From Sporocytophaga myxococcoides DSM 11118 (GTDB lineage: Bacteria; Bacteroidota; Bacteroidia; Cytophagales; Cytophagaceae): a stretch of DNA of 64,000 nucleotides. The translations under genes and the position numbers were made by a program. Shown in pieces: positions 20,898 to 30,515 of the stretch (position 1 is the stretch's first letter; each line of letters opens with the position of its first letter). The stretch is from assembly GCF_000426725.1 (NCBI RefSeq), contig NZ_AUFX01000009.1, forward strand, positions 62,001 to 126,000, given 5' to 3'. Below the pieces are notes generated by a model that was not told where the DNA came from, searched no databases, and was given only the letters and a program-made list of their open reading frames with translations.

Positions 20898-20950
20898 CAT
20901 TTTTTCAGTACACTACTTTCATGTTTAGATCAACTATTAAGTATTACGGG

Positions 20951-21913
20951 ATGAAAAAATTAATACTCCTTAGTTCCCTATTGTGCATACTTTCTTTTAT
21001 AGGTGAAAGCTCTTTTGCTCAAAATCCAGCTCAGACAAAAAAGAAAGCCAAAGCAGCCAAAAAAGGCAAGAACAAAAAGAAAGAACCATATCAAATAGTA
21101 TGGAAAGAAAGAGATTCTGATGGTGATGGTGTTCCAGATGGAAGAGATAAATGTATTCACACCCCCAAAGGAGAACCTGTAACAACTTTTGGTTGCCCGT
21201 ACGATGTTGATTTTGATGGTGTTTACGACTACGAAGACCAATGTAAAAACGAATCCGGACCTAAAGAAAACAAAGGATGTCCTTGGGGAGACAGAGATAA
21301 GGACGGAATCATGGACAATAAAGATGAGTGTCCTGATGTTCCTGGATTAGCTCAATATAGAGGCTGCCCGGATACAGATGGAGACGGAATTCAGGACAAA
21401 GATGATCAGTGCCCTAAAGAAAGAGGTACAATTGCATTGAAAGGTTGCCCTCCAGCTTTTGTAGATACAGACGGAGACGGTGTTGGGGATTATGATGACC
21501 TTTGCATGAGAACTCCTGGTATTAAATCTAACAAAGGTTGTCCTGAAATTAAACCAGAAGAAAAGAAAGCATTGGAAGAAGCATTTAAAAATCTATTGTT
21601 TGAAACAAACAGTGATGTTATTATCAGCTCTTCATACAACTCACTAAACAAGCTTGCTTCAGTAATGGTGAATAATCCTAAATCAAAACTGCATTTAGAA
21701 GGACATACAGATAATGTTGGCGATGACAACTCTAACATGGATCTTTCAAAAAGAAGATCAGAATCTGTTAAACGTTACCTTGGAACCAAAGGTGTAAGTG
21801 CAAACAGAATCACAACTGATGGTTTCGGAGAAACCAAACCGGTAGACACGAACGATACCGATGCTGGCAGACAGGCCAACAGACGTGTAGAGATGAACAT
21901 TATGTACGAATAG
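20951..21913 (+). CDS. OmpA-family protein with thrombospondin type 3 repeats
   Basis: Starting at ATG 20951 the product has 320 residues and a clean signal peptide (MKKLILLSS ... SSFAQ); the frame could open 10 codons earlier. After a Lys-rich linker there are about five calcium-binding TSP3-like repeats of the form DxDxDGxxDxxDxC (for example DSDGDGVPDGRDKC and DTDGDGIQDKDDQC). The C-terminal OmpA domain (about residues 205-320) carries LEGHTDNVGDD and the peptidoglycan-binding RRSESVKRYL and RQANRRVEM. It should anchor the outer membrane to peptidoglycan, although no N-terminal beta-barrel is present. Confidence 0.93.
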   Translation: MKKLILLSSLLCILSFIGESSFAQNPAQTKKKAKAAKKGKNKKKEPYQIVWKERDSDGDGVPDGRDKCIHTPKGEPVTTFGCPYDVDFDGVYDYEDQCKNESGPKENKGCPWGDRDKDGIMDNKDECPDVPGLAQYRGCPDTDGDGIQDKDDQCPKERGTIALKGCPPAFVDTDGDGVGDYDDLCMRTPGIKSNKGCPEIKPEEKKALEEAFKNLLFETNSDVIISSSYNSLNKLASVMVNNPKSKLHLEGHTDNVGDDNSNMDLSKRRSESVKRYLGTKGVSANRITTDGFGETKPVDTNDTDAGRQANRRVEMNIMYE

Positions 21914-21939
21914 TATTATACCCAAATAATATCTAAATT

Positions 21940-21972
21940 AAAAAAATCCGGTCAAATTGGCCGGATTTTTTA
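21940..21972. terminator. Bidirectional terminator between OmpA-family gene and ald
   Basis: Stem AAAAATCCGG / CCGGATTTTT with A-run and T-run on either side, lying between the convergent stops at 21913 and 22020. Confidence 0.9.
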
Positions 21973-22019
21973 ATTATAGATCATTAGTACTTTTAACTTT
22001 CGGCTTTGTGTTCAACTTT

Positions 22020-23240
22020 TCAAAATCTAGCAGCTAAGATCAATTTCATATCCTTATACTTCATATTAAATTTCTTAGCTATATAAGGATTGGTAAGGCT
22101 TCCTTTATAAGAATATACCCCTTTCATGAACCACTCTTTAGAATATATCAATTCCTCTGTCCCACCCTTTTTAGCAATCTGCAAAATAATGGGAGTAAAT
22201 ATATTGCTTAATGCGGTTGTCGCTGTTCTGGCGACTCTTGATGCAATATTGGGGACACAATAGTGTATTACATCATATTTTCTGAAGACAGGATTCTTAT
22301 GACTTGTAACCCTGCTTGTTTCGAAGCAACCACCCTGATCAATACTTACATCGATAATCACTGAATTAGGCATCATTTCAGCAACCATATCTTCGGTTAC
22401 TACACAAGGACTTCCCTCGTCAGATCTTAAAGAACCTATTACTACATCTGCTTCTCTCAATTCTTTTCTTAAAGTAATGGTGTCAATTGTAGAAGTATAA
22501 ATCTGAAGTCCCAGATCATGCTTTAATCTCCTGAGTTTATAAACCTGGTTGTCAAAAATCTTTACTTCACATCCCAATCCGGCAGCAGCTCGGACTGCAT
22601 ATTCCGCTACAGTTCCAGCTCCAAGAATAACTACTTTTGTAGGCGGCACCCCTGTAATTCCCCCTAATATAACTCCCTTACCATTCTTGCTATTGAGATA
22701 TTCAGCTGCAATAAGCATAACAGTACTGCCAGCTATTTCGCTCATTGCTCTTACCACTGGCATCCCTCCTACCTTATCTTCAATAAATTCAAAGCCAAGA
22801 GCAATTAACTTTTGCTTATTGATAGCCTGAACAAGTTCTGGTGTAAGCGTTGAAATCTGAAGTGCAGAAAACAAAGTACTTCCTGGCTTCATCATGCTTA
22901 TTTCCTGAATGGTTGGCGGTTCAATCTTTAGAACAATATTAGACTGAAATACTTCCTGTGAAGAATAGGCTATTTTAGCGCCAGCGTCACTGTATTCTTT
23001 ATCTGAATATTTTGCAGATATACCAGCACCGGTTTCGACAACCACATCATGGCCATTATTAACCAACAATGCTACCGCCTCCGGAGTGAGACAGACCCTA
23101 TTTTCCAGATCCTGTATCTCTTTAGGAATACCAATATTAAGACGGGTTGTACCTTCAGGAATTTTCAATAGTGCTTCCTGAGGATATAAGGCATGTTCTT
23201 TTGCCAGAGCTTCAATACCCGATTTTAAGCTGCTTTTCAT
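22020..23240 (-). CDS. ald: Alanine dehydrogenase
   Basis: The product has 406 residues and belongs to the alanine dehydrogenase / NAD(P) transhydrogenase alpha family. The N-terminal catalytic part has IGIPKEIQDLENRVCLTP and a substrate-binding GHDVVVETGAG, and the Rossmann domain has VVILGAGTVAEYAVRAA followed by an acidic residue for NAD. It interconverts alanine with pyruvate and ammonia. It overlaps tsaE by 4 bp (ATGA), and the porX-tsaE-ald order is recurrent in Bacteroidota. The protein carries about 35 extra N-terminal residues compared with Bacillus Ald. Confidence 0.9.
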   Translation of the reverse strand: MKSSLKSGIEALAKEHALYPQEALLKIPEGTTRLNIGIPKEIQDLENRVCLTPEAVALLVNNGHDVVVETGAGISAKYSDKEYSDAGAKIAYSSQEVFQSNIVLKIEPPTIQEISMMKPGSTLFSALQISTLTPELVQAINKQKLIALGFEFIEDKVGGMPVVRAMSEIAGSTVMLIAAEYLNSKNGKGVILGGITGVPPTKVVILGAGTVAEYAVRAAAGLGCEVKIFDNQVYKLRRLKHDLGLQIYTSTIDTITLRKELREADVVIGSLRSDEGSPCVVTEDMVAEMMPNSVIIDVSIDQGGCFETSRVTSHKNPVFRKYDVIHYCVPNIASRVARTATTALSNIFTPIILQIAKKGGTEELIYSKEWFMKGVYSYKGSLTNPYIAKKFNMKYKDMKLILAARF

Positions 23241-23680
23241 GTTTTAGAAAGATGAAAAATTCTTTGTTGATTATTATCTACTTTTAGAGAAATTCTTAAA
23301 TGATGAGGAGGAATAAGAGATTCTATTTTTGAAGGCCACTCAATAAGACATATATTTCCTGAAGAAAAATACTCTTCACTCCCTATATCAAGAGCCTCAG
23401 TCTCGCTTTTTAGTCTGTAAAAATCAAAGTGGTAAATGCTGTTGCTGTTAGTTCCTAGATATTCATTTACCAGAGCAAACGTAGGACTACTGACATTTTC
23501 AGAAACACCCAGTCCTTTGCATATTTCCTTGATCAAAGTTGTCTTTCCTGCTCCAATCTCACCTTCAAACAGCCATACCTTTTCCGATCCGGCAAATTTT
23601 ATTATTTCCCCTGCTACTTGTTTGAGTTCGGAAAGGTCCTTGCTCAGTAATATTTTAAAAGGTTGTGTACTTTCTCCCAT
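23237..23680 (-). CDS. tsaE: tRNA threonylcarbamoyladenosine biosynthesis ATPase TsaE
   Basis: The product has 147 residues. The Walker A motif GEIGAGKTTLIKEI and the switch-like VSSPTFALVNEY are diagnostic of TsaE, which drives turnover of the TsaB/TsaD complex making t6A37 in tRNAs that read ANN codons. A Walker B-like segment is in YHFDFYRLKSETEA and the SSGNICLIEWPSKI block follows. It sits between porX and ald with a 4-bp overlap to ald. Confidence 0.95.
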   Translation of the reverse strand: MGESTQPFKILLSKDLSELKQVAGEIIKFAGSEKVWLFEGEIGAGKTTLIKEICKGLGVSENVSSPTFALVNEYLGTNSNSIYHFDFYRLKSETEALDIGSEEYFSSGNICLIEWPSKIESLIPPHHLRISLKVDNNQQRIFHLSKT

Positions 23681-23763
23681 GAATTGATTGAAAGAAGAAT
23701 GGTCTGGTTGTAAATTTACAAAAATTTATCAACCAGTCAATCCATTTACTCTCCCAATAAACC

Positions 23764-25317
23764 TTACTTTGGAGACAAGGTTATAAATGGAATAATCATT
23801 TCTTCCAGAGAAACACCTCCATGCTGGAAAGTATCTTTGTAAAAATTGACGTAGTAATTATAGTTATTCGGGTAAGCAAAGAAGTAATCTTCAATCGTAA
23901 ATACATAAGCTGTAGAAACATTTCTTTTGGGAAGAAACATACGCTCTGGCTTTCTGCAGACATATACATCCTTTTCATCAAAGCCCAGGTTTTTCCCCTG
24001 CTTATATCTCAAGTTAGTATTTGTACTTTTATCTCCGATTATTTTAAATGGCTTTTTTACTCTTATAGTGCCATGATCAGTAGTAATGATCACTCTGCCT
24101 TTTTTCTCAGCAATCCTTTTTAATGCTTCAAGCAGCGGTGAATGCTGAAACCATGAATTAGTCAAAGATCTGTATGCTGATTCATCAGGTGCAAGCTCTC
24201 TCACCATTGCCATATCCGTTCGGGCATGTGAAAGCATATCGACAAAATTGTAGACAATCACATTTAACTTATTGTTCATAAGATTTGTGATATTATCCAG
24301 TAAAGATTTGCCGTGAGAAATATTGATAATTTTATTGTAAGAACTCTTAATATCCAGTTTGTTCCTTACTAACTGAGCTTTTAGAAGTTCTTCTTCGAAA
24401 TTATTCTTACCTTCCTCCTCTTCATCACTTACCCAATATTGAGGAAATTTTTTCTCAATTTCGGAAGGGAGTAAACCTGAAAAAATTGCATTTCTGGCAT
24501 AAGCAGTAGTAGTAGGCAATATGGAATAATAGTTAACCTCCTCATCTACATTAAAATAGGCATTAATGGTTGATTCTAGAACTTTCCATTGATCATATCT
24601 AAGATTATCAATAAGAATAAAAAACAAAGGTTGATCTTTTTCCAAAAGTGGAAAAACTTTCTTTTTCATGATCTGATGTGAAAGAACAGGTTTTGAAGAA
24701 TTCGCATCATTTAACCATGACTCATAATTATCGATGATAAAATCAGCAAAGTTCTTATTGGCTTCACTTTTCTGCATATCGATAATATCCTTCATACTTT
24801 TGTTTTCGGTATTATCAATTTCCAATTCCCAATAAACCAATTTTTTGTATATCTCAGCCCACTCCTCATGTCCGATGCGGTCATTGTAGGCCATGCTAAG
24901 ATTTCTGAAATCCTGCTGATAACTGATATTGGTTTTCTCTGTCACTAGTCTTTTATTGTCCAATATCTTTTTGATACTCAATAATATCTGATTCGGATTT
25001 AATGGTTTAATGAGATAGTCAGCGATTTTGCTTCCGATGGCTTCTTCCATGATATGTTCCTCTTCACTCTTGGTGATCATGATTACCGGAAGATTTGGTT
25101 TTATAGCTTTGATCTGGCTCAGTGTTTCCAATCCAGTCATTCCCGGCATATTTTCATCAAGAAATACGATGTCATATTTCTCTTCATTGCACTTCTCTAA
25201 TGCATCTGCGCCGCTAGGTACAGGAGTTACATCATAGCCTTTATTATTTAGAAAAATTATGTGGGGTTTAAGTAGATCTATTTCATCATCCGCCCATAAA
25301 ATATTATATCTTTGCAT
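23764..25317 (-). CDS. porX: PorX: response regulator with PglZ/alkaline-phosphatase-like effector domain
   Basis: From ATG 25317 the product has 517 residues (MQRYNILWADDE). The N-terminal receiver domain has phospho-acceptor Asp54 in FLDENMPGMTG and Lys in YLIKPLNP. A helical linker follows (about residues 125-200). The C-terminal PglZ/alkaline phosphatase-superfamily domain shows LIDNLRYDQW, LPTTTAYARNAIFSG, VDMLSHARTD and ITTDHGTIRV, which hold the expected metal ligands. In Porphyromonas and Flavobacterium, PorX with kinase PorY controls type IX secretion and has phosphodiesterase activity on oligonucleotides. The alternative start 7 codons upstream adds an unconserved MFTNFNS. Confidence 0.95.
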   Translation of the reverse strand: MQRYNILWADDEIDLLKPHIIFLNNKGYDVTPVPSGADALEKCNEEKYDIVFLDENMPGMTGLETLSQIKAIKPNLPVIMITKSEEEHIMEEAIGSKIADYLIKPLNPNQILLSIKKILDNKRLVTEKTNISYQQDFRNLSMAYNDRIGHEEWAEIYKKLVYWELEIDNTENKSMKDIIDMQKSEANKNFADFIIDNYESWLNDANSSKPVLSHQIMKKKVFPLLEKDQPLFFILIDNLRYDQWKVLESTINAYFNVDEEVNYYSILPTTTAYARNAIFSGLLPSEIEKKFPQYWVSDEEEEGKNNFEEELLKAQLVRNKLDIKSSYNKIINISHGKSLLDNITNLMNNKLNVIVYNFVDMLSHARTDMAMVRELAPDESAYRSLTNSWFQHSPLLEALKRIAEKKGRVIITTDHGTIRVKKPFKIIGDKSTNTNLRYKQGKNLGFDEKDVYVCRKPERMFLPKRNVSTAYVFTIEDYFFAYPNNYNYYVNFYKDTFQHGGVSLEEMIIPFITLSPK

Positions 25318-25387
25318 AGAATTAAAATTCGTAAACACTAAAAGTACATTAAATCCTTATTAATAAGTTTCGTTAACTTAAAAAGTT

Positions 25388-26617
25388 TTGAATAAGAAGA
25401 AAATATTCAACGATCCGGTTTACGGATTTATTACAATTCCCGGAAGTTTCATTTTTGATATTATAGAGCATCCCTATTTTCAGCGACTGCGAAGAATTAA
25501 ACAATTAGGTCTTACCGACCTTGTTTATCCCGGAGCTCTCCATACAAGGTTTCATCACGCTCTCGGAGCCATGCATTTAATGGGAATGGCCTTAAACAGG
25601 CTAAGGAGCCGCGGGCATCAGATCTCCGAAGAAGAAAAAGAAGCTGCTTTGGCTGCCATATTACTGCATGATATTGGTCACGGTCCTTTCTCGCATGCCC
25701 TGGAGAAAACACTCCTTTCCCATATAGCTCACGAAAAGCTTTCACACCTTATTATGGAAAAGCTGAATAAAGAGTTTAACGGGAAACTAGATCTTACCAT
25801 AAAAATGTTTCTTAATTTGTATGAAAGAAAATTCTTCCATCAGCTTATTTCGAGCCAGCTCGATATGGACAGAATGGACTACCTTAAGAGAGACAGCTTC
25901 TTTACTGGAGTAATGGAAGGAACCATTGGTGCTGACAGGATTATTAAAATGCTGGATATCGTTGATGACGAATTAGTTGTAGAGGAAAAAGGTATTTACA
26001 GCATTGAAAATTTCTTATCATCAAGAAGGCTGATGTACTGGCAGGTTTATTTGCATAAAACTACCGTATGTGCAGAAAAAATGTTGATTCAAATAATAAG
26101 GAGGGCTCAGCATCTATCCCTGGAGGGTGAAAAGTTATTTGCATCAGAGGCATTAAACGTGTTCCTGCAGCAAAAAATAACGCTTGAAGATTTCACTCAA
26201 AATCATCACTATCTGCGAGCTTTTACCAGTCTGGATGATTATGACCTGTGGGGAGCGATTAAAATATGGAAAAATCATAAAGACCCGGTATTATCGTTAC
26301 TATGCAATCAGTTACTGGAAAGAAAGTTATTCCGAATAGAAATTTCCAGAATTCAATTTGATGAAGAAAAGATTGCTCAACTAAGGAGAGATGTGGCTAA
26401 AAATCTCGGATTGCCAGAAGAACACTCTGAATATTTTGTCGTAAACGGAGTTTTAAGAAACAGGGCATATCTTCCGGTTAGCAATAAAATAAATGTTTTG
26501 ACCAAAAAGGGACAAGTACTGGACGTAGCCCAGGCATCTGACCTTCCCAACATAAAGGCTATAAGTAAAATAGTAAAAAAACATTATTTATGCTGGCCTA
26601 AAAATGTATCTTTGTAA
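25388..26617 (+). CDS. HD-domain phosphohydrolase (dGTPase-like superfamily)
   Basis: The product has 409 residues. The HD-domain metal site is visible as HTRFHHALGAMHL and LLHDIGHGPFSHALE, with a further Asp in SSQLDMDRMDYLKRDSF. Proteins of this group resemble SAMHD1/dGTPases and hydrolyse nucleotides or related phosphates; the exact substrate is unknown. The start is TTG at 25388 because an in-frame stop lies at 25379 and no ATG is near. It is divergent from porX across 70 bp, and the neighbouring lpxD follows 37 bp downstream, so it may share transcripts with the lpx genes. Confidence 0.88.
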   Translation: MNKKKIFNDPVYGFITIPGSFIFDIIEHPYFQRLRRIKQLGLTDLVYPGALHTRFHHALGAMHLMGMALNRLRSRGHQISEEEKEAALAAILLHDIGHGPFSHALEKTLLSHIAHEKLSHLIMEKLNKEFNGKLDLTIKMFLNLYERKFFHQLISSQLDMDRMDYLKRDSFFTGVMEGTIGADRIIKMLDIVDDELVVEEKGIYSIENFLSSRRLMYWQVYLHKTTVCAEKMLIQIIRRAQHLSLEGEKLFASEALNVFLQQKITLEDFTQNHHYLRAFTSLDDYDLWGAIKIWKNHKDPVLSLLCNQLLERKLFRIEISRIQFDEEKIAQLRRDVAKNLGLPEEHSEYFVVNGVLRNRAYLPVSNKINVLTKKGQVLDVAQASDLPNIKAISKIVKKHYLCWPKNVSL

Positions 26618-26654
26618 GATGGTTCATAGTTAATAATTTGTTTAAATTAGTTTA

Positions 26655-27695
26655 ATGGAATTTACAACAGGACAGATTGCCCATTTAATTGGGGGTGAAG
26701 TCAAAGGAAGTGATAGCCTGAAAATCAATAAACTGGCAAAAATTCAAGAGGGTCAGGAAGGTTGTATCTCCTTTTTATCCAACTTAAAATACGAACCTTA
26801 TTTATATACCACCGAAGCTTCTGCTGTAATAGTTGACAAGAAATTCGTTCCAAAAAGCGAGGTAAAGACCACATTAATTCTTGTTGACGATCCATATACC
26901 AGTTTTACTACACTTTTAGAAGAATACCATAAATTCATTAGTTTTATGAAAACTGGTGTGGAGAATCCTTCTTTTATCGGACAAAATTCTACTACAGGAG
27001 AAAATATTTATCGCGGGGCATTTTCCTATATAGGCAATAACTGTCAAATCGGGAAAAATGTAAAAATTTATCCACAAGCCTATATTGGAGATAATGTTAC
27101 AATAGGAGATAACACCATTGTTTTCTCAGGAGTAAAAATTTATTCAGATTCAAAAATCGGAAGCTATTGTACATTCCATTCTGGTTCAGTTATAGGTAGT
27201 GACGGTTTCGGATTTGCACCGCAACAGGATGGCACCTACAAAACTATTCCTCAAGTAGGTAATGTAATAATTGGAAATCATGTAGACATTGGCGCTAATA
27301 CCGTAATTGATTGTGCAACTATGGGATCGACCGTTATTCATGACGGAGTAAAACTTGACAATCTGATTCAGATTGCTCACAATGTCGAAATTGGCAAAAA
27401 TACAGTGGTCGCTGCACAATCCGGAATTTCCGGATCTACCAAAATAGGCGAAAATTGCGTTATTGCTGGTCAGGTAGGAATTGTTGGACATATTACACTG
27501 GCAAATAAAACTAGTATCGGAGCTCAATCAGGAGTTGGCAAATCTGTAACAACTGAAGGGACTGCCATTCATGGATCTCCAGCTTTTGAGTATAAGAAAT
27601 TCCTGAAATCCAGCAGTGTTTTCAGAAAACTTCCGGAATTACAAAAAAGAATTGAAGAACTTGAGGAAAAAATTATAAATTTGCCGACTTTATAA
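26655..27695 (+). CDS. lpxD: UDP-3-O-acylglucosamine N-acyltransferase
   Basis: The product has 346 residues. It has an N-terminal uridine-binding domain (residues about 1-100) and a left-handed beta-helix of hexapeptide repeats (about 105-320) with the catalytic His in IQIAHNVEIGKN. It adds the N-linked 3-hydroxyacyl chain to UDP-3-O-acyl-glucosamine in lipid A synthesis, using acyl-ACP. A C-terminal helix (KLPELQKRIEELEEKI) ends it. A TATCTTTG element at 26607-26614 lies at the end of the preceding gene and could serve as a -7 box. lpxC/fabZ starts 6 bp downstream. Confidence 0.96.
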   Translation: MEFTTGQIAHLIGGEVKGSDSLKINKLAKIQEGQEGCISFLSNLKYEPYLYTTEASAVIVDKKFVPKSEVKTTLILVDDPYTSFTTLLEEYHKFISFMKTGVENPSFIGQNSTTGENIYRGAFSYIGNNCQIGKNVKIYPQAYIGDNVTIGDNTIVFSGVKIYSDSKIGSYCTFHSGSVIGSDGFGFAPQQDGTYKTIPQVGNVIIGNHVDIGANTVIDCATMGSTVIHDGVKLDNLIQIAHNVEIGKNTVVAAQSGISGSTKIGENCVIAGQVGIVGHITLANKTSIGAQSGVGKSVTTEGTAIHGSPAFEYKKFLKSSSVFRKLPELQKRIEELEEKIINLPTL

Positions 27696-27701
27696 GGTTA
27701 A

Positions 27702-29108
27702 ATGAACGTAAAACAGCATACCATCAAGAGTCCCGTATCTATTTCAGGAGTAGGATTACATACAGGAGTAAAAGTAAACATGACTTTTGTACCTGCGCCA
27801 CCCAATCACGGGATTGTTTTTCAAAGGGTTGATCTTGAAAACCAACCAATTGTTGAAGCAGACGTCGACTATGTAGTTGACCTGTCAAGAGGAACCACAA
27901 TTGAAAAAAATGGAGCAAGAGTAAGTACAGTAGAGCACACGCTTGCTGCACTTATGGGATTGCAGATCGACAATGTACTCATCCAGATAGATGGTCCTGA
28001 AACGCCCATAATGGATGGAAGCTCTCTTCCATTTGTTGAGGCACTGGAGACTGTTGGATTTCAGGAGCAAAATGCCCTAAGAAACTTCTTTGAAGTTCCG
28101 CATAGCATCTTCTATAAAGACAACGAAAAGAATATTGAAATAGCAGCGCTTCCTCTTGATGATTATAGAGTTACCGTAATGGTAGACTATAATTCTCCGG
28201 TCTTAGGAAGTCAGCATGCTTCTCTTACAAACATCAACCAGTTTTCTAAAGAAATAGCATCATGTAGAACCTTCTGTTTCCTTCATGAACTGGAAATGCT
28301 TCAGAAACAAAACCTTATTAAAGGTGGAGATCTTAACAATGCCATCGTAATTGTTGACAGAGTTGTACAAGATCATGAGCTGGAGCATCTTGCTAAATTA
28401 TTCAACAAAGAAAAAGTAGAGGTTAAGAAAGAAGGAATTCTAAATAACCTTGAACTACGTTATAAAAATGAGCCAGCAAGACATAAACTGCTTGATGTAA
28501 TCGGAGACCTTGCACTAGTAGGTAGACCGTTAAAAGCTCAGATTCTTGCGGCCCGTCCTGGACATGCTGCAAACGTAGCATTTGCGAAAAAAATCAAAAA
28601 AATCATGAAAGAGGCATCTAAGAATCAGATCCCTCATTATGATCCAAATATGCCTCCGGTACTTGATGTAAATCAGATATACAAGGCATTACCTCACAGA
28701 TATCCGTTTAAGCTTGTTGATAAAATATTTTATCTTGATGAGACAACGGTAGCAGGTATCAAAAATGTAACCATCAATGAGCCATTTTTCCAAGGTCACT
28801 TCCCTGGAAATCCTGTAATGCCAGGAGTCATGCAAATTGAAGCAATGGTTCAAACAGGCGGAATTTTAGTATTAAATACAGTACCGGATCCTGACAATTA
28901 TTGGACTTACTTCCTAAGTATAGAAAGCTGCAGATTTAAAAGATTTGTAGTTCCCGGAGATCAGATAATATTCAAATGTGAGTTATTGGCTCCAATAAAA
29001 AGAGGAATTGCTAAAATGCAGGGACAGGCATTTGTTGGTAATAATCTGGTTTGTGAAGCAGTAATGTCTGCAAGTATTGTAAGGAAAGACACAGGAAAAT
29101 CCCTATGA
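27702..29108 (+). CDS. lpxC/fabZ: Bifunctional UDP-3-O-acyl-GlcNAc deacetylase / 3-hydroxyacyl-ACP dehydratase
   Basis: The product has 468 residues and is a fusion of two enzymes. LpxC occupies about residues 1-310, with the zinc-site motif TVEHTLAAL, DGSSLPFVEAL and the later LLDVIGDLAL and HAANVAFAKKI blocks. FabZ occupies about residues 325-468, with LPHRYPFKLVDKI and the hot-dog active site GHFPGNPVMPGVMQIEAM. LpxC commits UDP-acyl-GlcNAc to lipid A; FabZ dehydrates 3-hydroxyacyl-ACP for fatty acids, so the fusion couples competing uses of the same acyl chains. The fusion is known throughout Bacteroidota. It overlaps lpxA by 4 bp. Confidence 0.97.
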   Translation: MNVKQHTIKSPVSISGVGLHTGVKVNMTFVPAPPNHGIVFQRVDLENQPIVEADVDYVVDLSRGTTIEKNGARVSTVEHTLAALMGLQIDNVLIQIDGPETPIMDGSSLPFVEALETVGFQEQNALRNFFEVPHSIFYKDNEKNIEIAALPLDDYRVTVMVDYNSPVLGSQHASLTNINQFSKEIASCRTFCFLHELEMLQKQNLIKGGDLNNAIVIVDRVVQDHELEHLAKLFNKEKVEVKKEGILNNLELRYKNEPARHKLLDVIGDLALVGRPLKAQILAARPGHAANVAFAKKIKKIMKEASKNQIPHYDPNMPPVLDVNQIYKALPHRYPFKLVDKIFYLDETTVAGIKNVTINEPFFQGHFPGNPVMPGVMQIEAMVQTGGILVLNTVPDPDNYWTYFLSIESCRFKRFVVPGDQIIFKCELLAPIKRGIAKMQGQAFVGNNLVCEAVMSASIVRKDTGKSL

Positions 29109-29884
29109 ATCAACCTTTAGCTTATATACATCCTCAGGCAAAAATTGCCAGAAATGTTGTAATTGAGCCATTTTCGACAATTCATAAAAATGTTGAAATA
29201 GATGAAGGAACCTGGATTGGTCCAAATGTGACCATCATGGAAGGTGCCCGAATCGGAAAAAACGTTAAAATTTATCCCGGAGCAGTTATCTCTGCTCCCC
29301 CTCAGGATCTTAAGTTCTCAGGTGAAGAAACAACTGCTATCATTGGTGACAATTGTGTCATCAGAGAATGCGTAACTATCAATAGAGGTACTGTTGAAAA
29401 ATACAAAACCGAAGTTGGTAAAAACTGCCTTCTAATGGCATATGTGCACGTTGCCCATGACTGTATAATTGGAAACAACTGTATCCTGGCTAATTCAGTG
29501 CAGCTCGCAGGTCACGTAACTGTAGACGATTATGCTATAGTTGGTGGTTCAAGCGCAGTACACCAGTTTGTCAGAATAGGCGCTCACGCTATGATCTCAG
29601 GAGGTTCGCTTGTAAGAAAGGATATTCCTCCATATACTAAAGCTGCAAGAGAACCACTAAGCTACTGTGGAATCAACTCTATCGGTCTTAGAAGAAGAGG
29701 CTTCAGCAACGACAAGATCAACGAAATACAGGAAATCTACAGAACTGTATATTTGAGAGGATATAACAATTCAAAAGCATTAGATCATATTGAAGTGAAC
29801 TTTACTTCTTCAAAGGAGAAAGATGAGATTGTAAATTTCATCCGCAGCTCTGATAGAGGTATCATGAAAGGGTTCAGTCAGTAA
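29105..29884 (+). CDS. lpxA: UDP-N-acetylglucosamine O-acyltransferase
   Basis: The product has 259 residues, the usual LpxA length. A left-handed beta-helix of hexapeptide repeats occupies about residues 1-190, with the catalytic His in AYVHVAHDCIIGNN, and a C-terminal helical domain carries SIGLRRRGFSNDKI. It performs the first step of lipid A synthesis, moving a 3-hydroxyacyl chain from ACP to UDP-GlcNAc. The ATG overlaps the stop of lpxC/fabZ (ATGA), so translation is coupled. The ABC gene follows 7 bp later. Confidence 0.97.
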   Translation: MNQPLAYIHPQAKIARNVVIEPFSTIHKNVEIDEGTWIGPNVTIMEGARIGKNVKIYPGAVISAPPQDLKFSGEETTAIIGDNCVIRECVTINRGTVEKYKTEVGKNCLLMAYVHVAHDCIIGNNCILANSVQLAGHVTVDDYAIVGGSSAVHQFVRIGAHAMISGGSLVRKDIPPYTKAAREPLSYCGINSIGLRRRGFSNDKINEIQEIYRTVYLRGYNNSKALDHIEVNFTSSKEKDEIVNFIRSSDRGIMKGFSQ

Positions 29885-29891
29885 GTAAAAC

Positions 29892-30515
29892 ATGAATATT
29901 ATCGCTGAAAATTTAGGCAAGAGATTTGACCGGAATTGGCTTTTCAGAAATCTTAACCTGAATTTTCAGCGAAATCATTCCTATGCCATTACCGGTAGAA
30001 ATGGTTCGGGAAAGTCTACTTTAATCCAAATACTTGCCGGCCTTTCCTCTCCCAATGAAGGAAAAGTAAAATATTTTTCAAATAATACAGAGATCTCTCC
30101 TGAGCATCTTTATCTAAAGCTCACTTTTACTGCTCCCTATCAGGACCTGATAGAAGAATTAACCTTAGAAGAAATTATTGATTTTCATCTCACATTTAAG
30201 AAATTCAAAAACAACCTTTCAAAAAGAGATTTTATTAAGGTACTTGGACTTGAAAAGTCCTCTGACAAAAAACTGATCTATTTTTCATCAGGAATGAAGC
30301 AAAGAGTAAAACTAGGCTTTGCAATGTATACCGAATCAGAAATACTTTTCCTTGACGAGCCTACCGTGAATCTTGACGCTGCAGGAGTAAACTGGTACAA
30401 AACTGAAATTCTCCAAAACATAAAGGATAGAATTGTGATTATCTGTTCTAATCAACCTTATGAATATGACTTTTGTCATGACATCATAAAGGTTGAGGAT
30501 TTTCATAAATCCTGA
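29892..30515 (+). CDS. ABC transporter ATP-binding protein
   Basis: The product has 207 residues, short but complete. The Walker A is TGRNGSGKSTLI (about residues 35-46), the signature is YFSSGMKQRVKLG, and Walker B is ILFLDEPTVNLD. A conventional Q-loop is not obvious, with FTAPYQDLIEELTLEE in that position. Substrate is unknown; its position in the lpx run and translational overlap with a membrane protein gene suggest an exporter or CcmA-like unit, which is inference. It has no permease of a recognised family beside it. Confidence 0.9.
   Translation: MNIIAENLGKRFDRNWLFRNLNLNFQRNHSYAITGRNGSGKSTLIQILAGLSSPNEGKVKYFSNNTEISPEHLYLKLTFTAPYQDLIEELTLEEIIDFHLTFKKFKNNLSKRDFIKVLGLEKSSDKKLIYFSSGMKQRVKLGFAMYTESEILFLDEPTVNLDAAGVNWYKTEILQNIKDRIVIICSNQPYEYDFCHDIIKVEDFHKS

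Noticed and set aside
27702-29108. LpxC-FabZ fusion as a novelty
   Set aside because: This fusion is well known throughout Bacteroidota.
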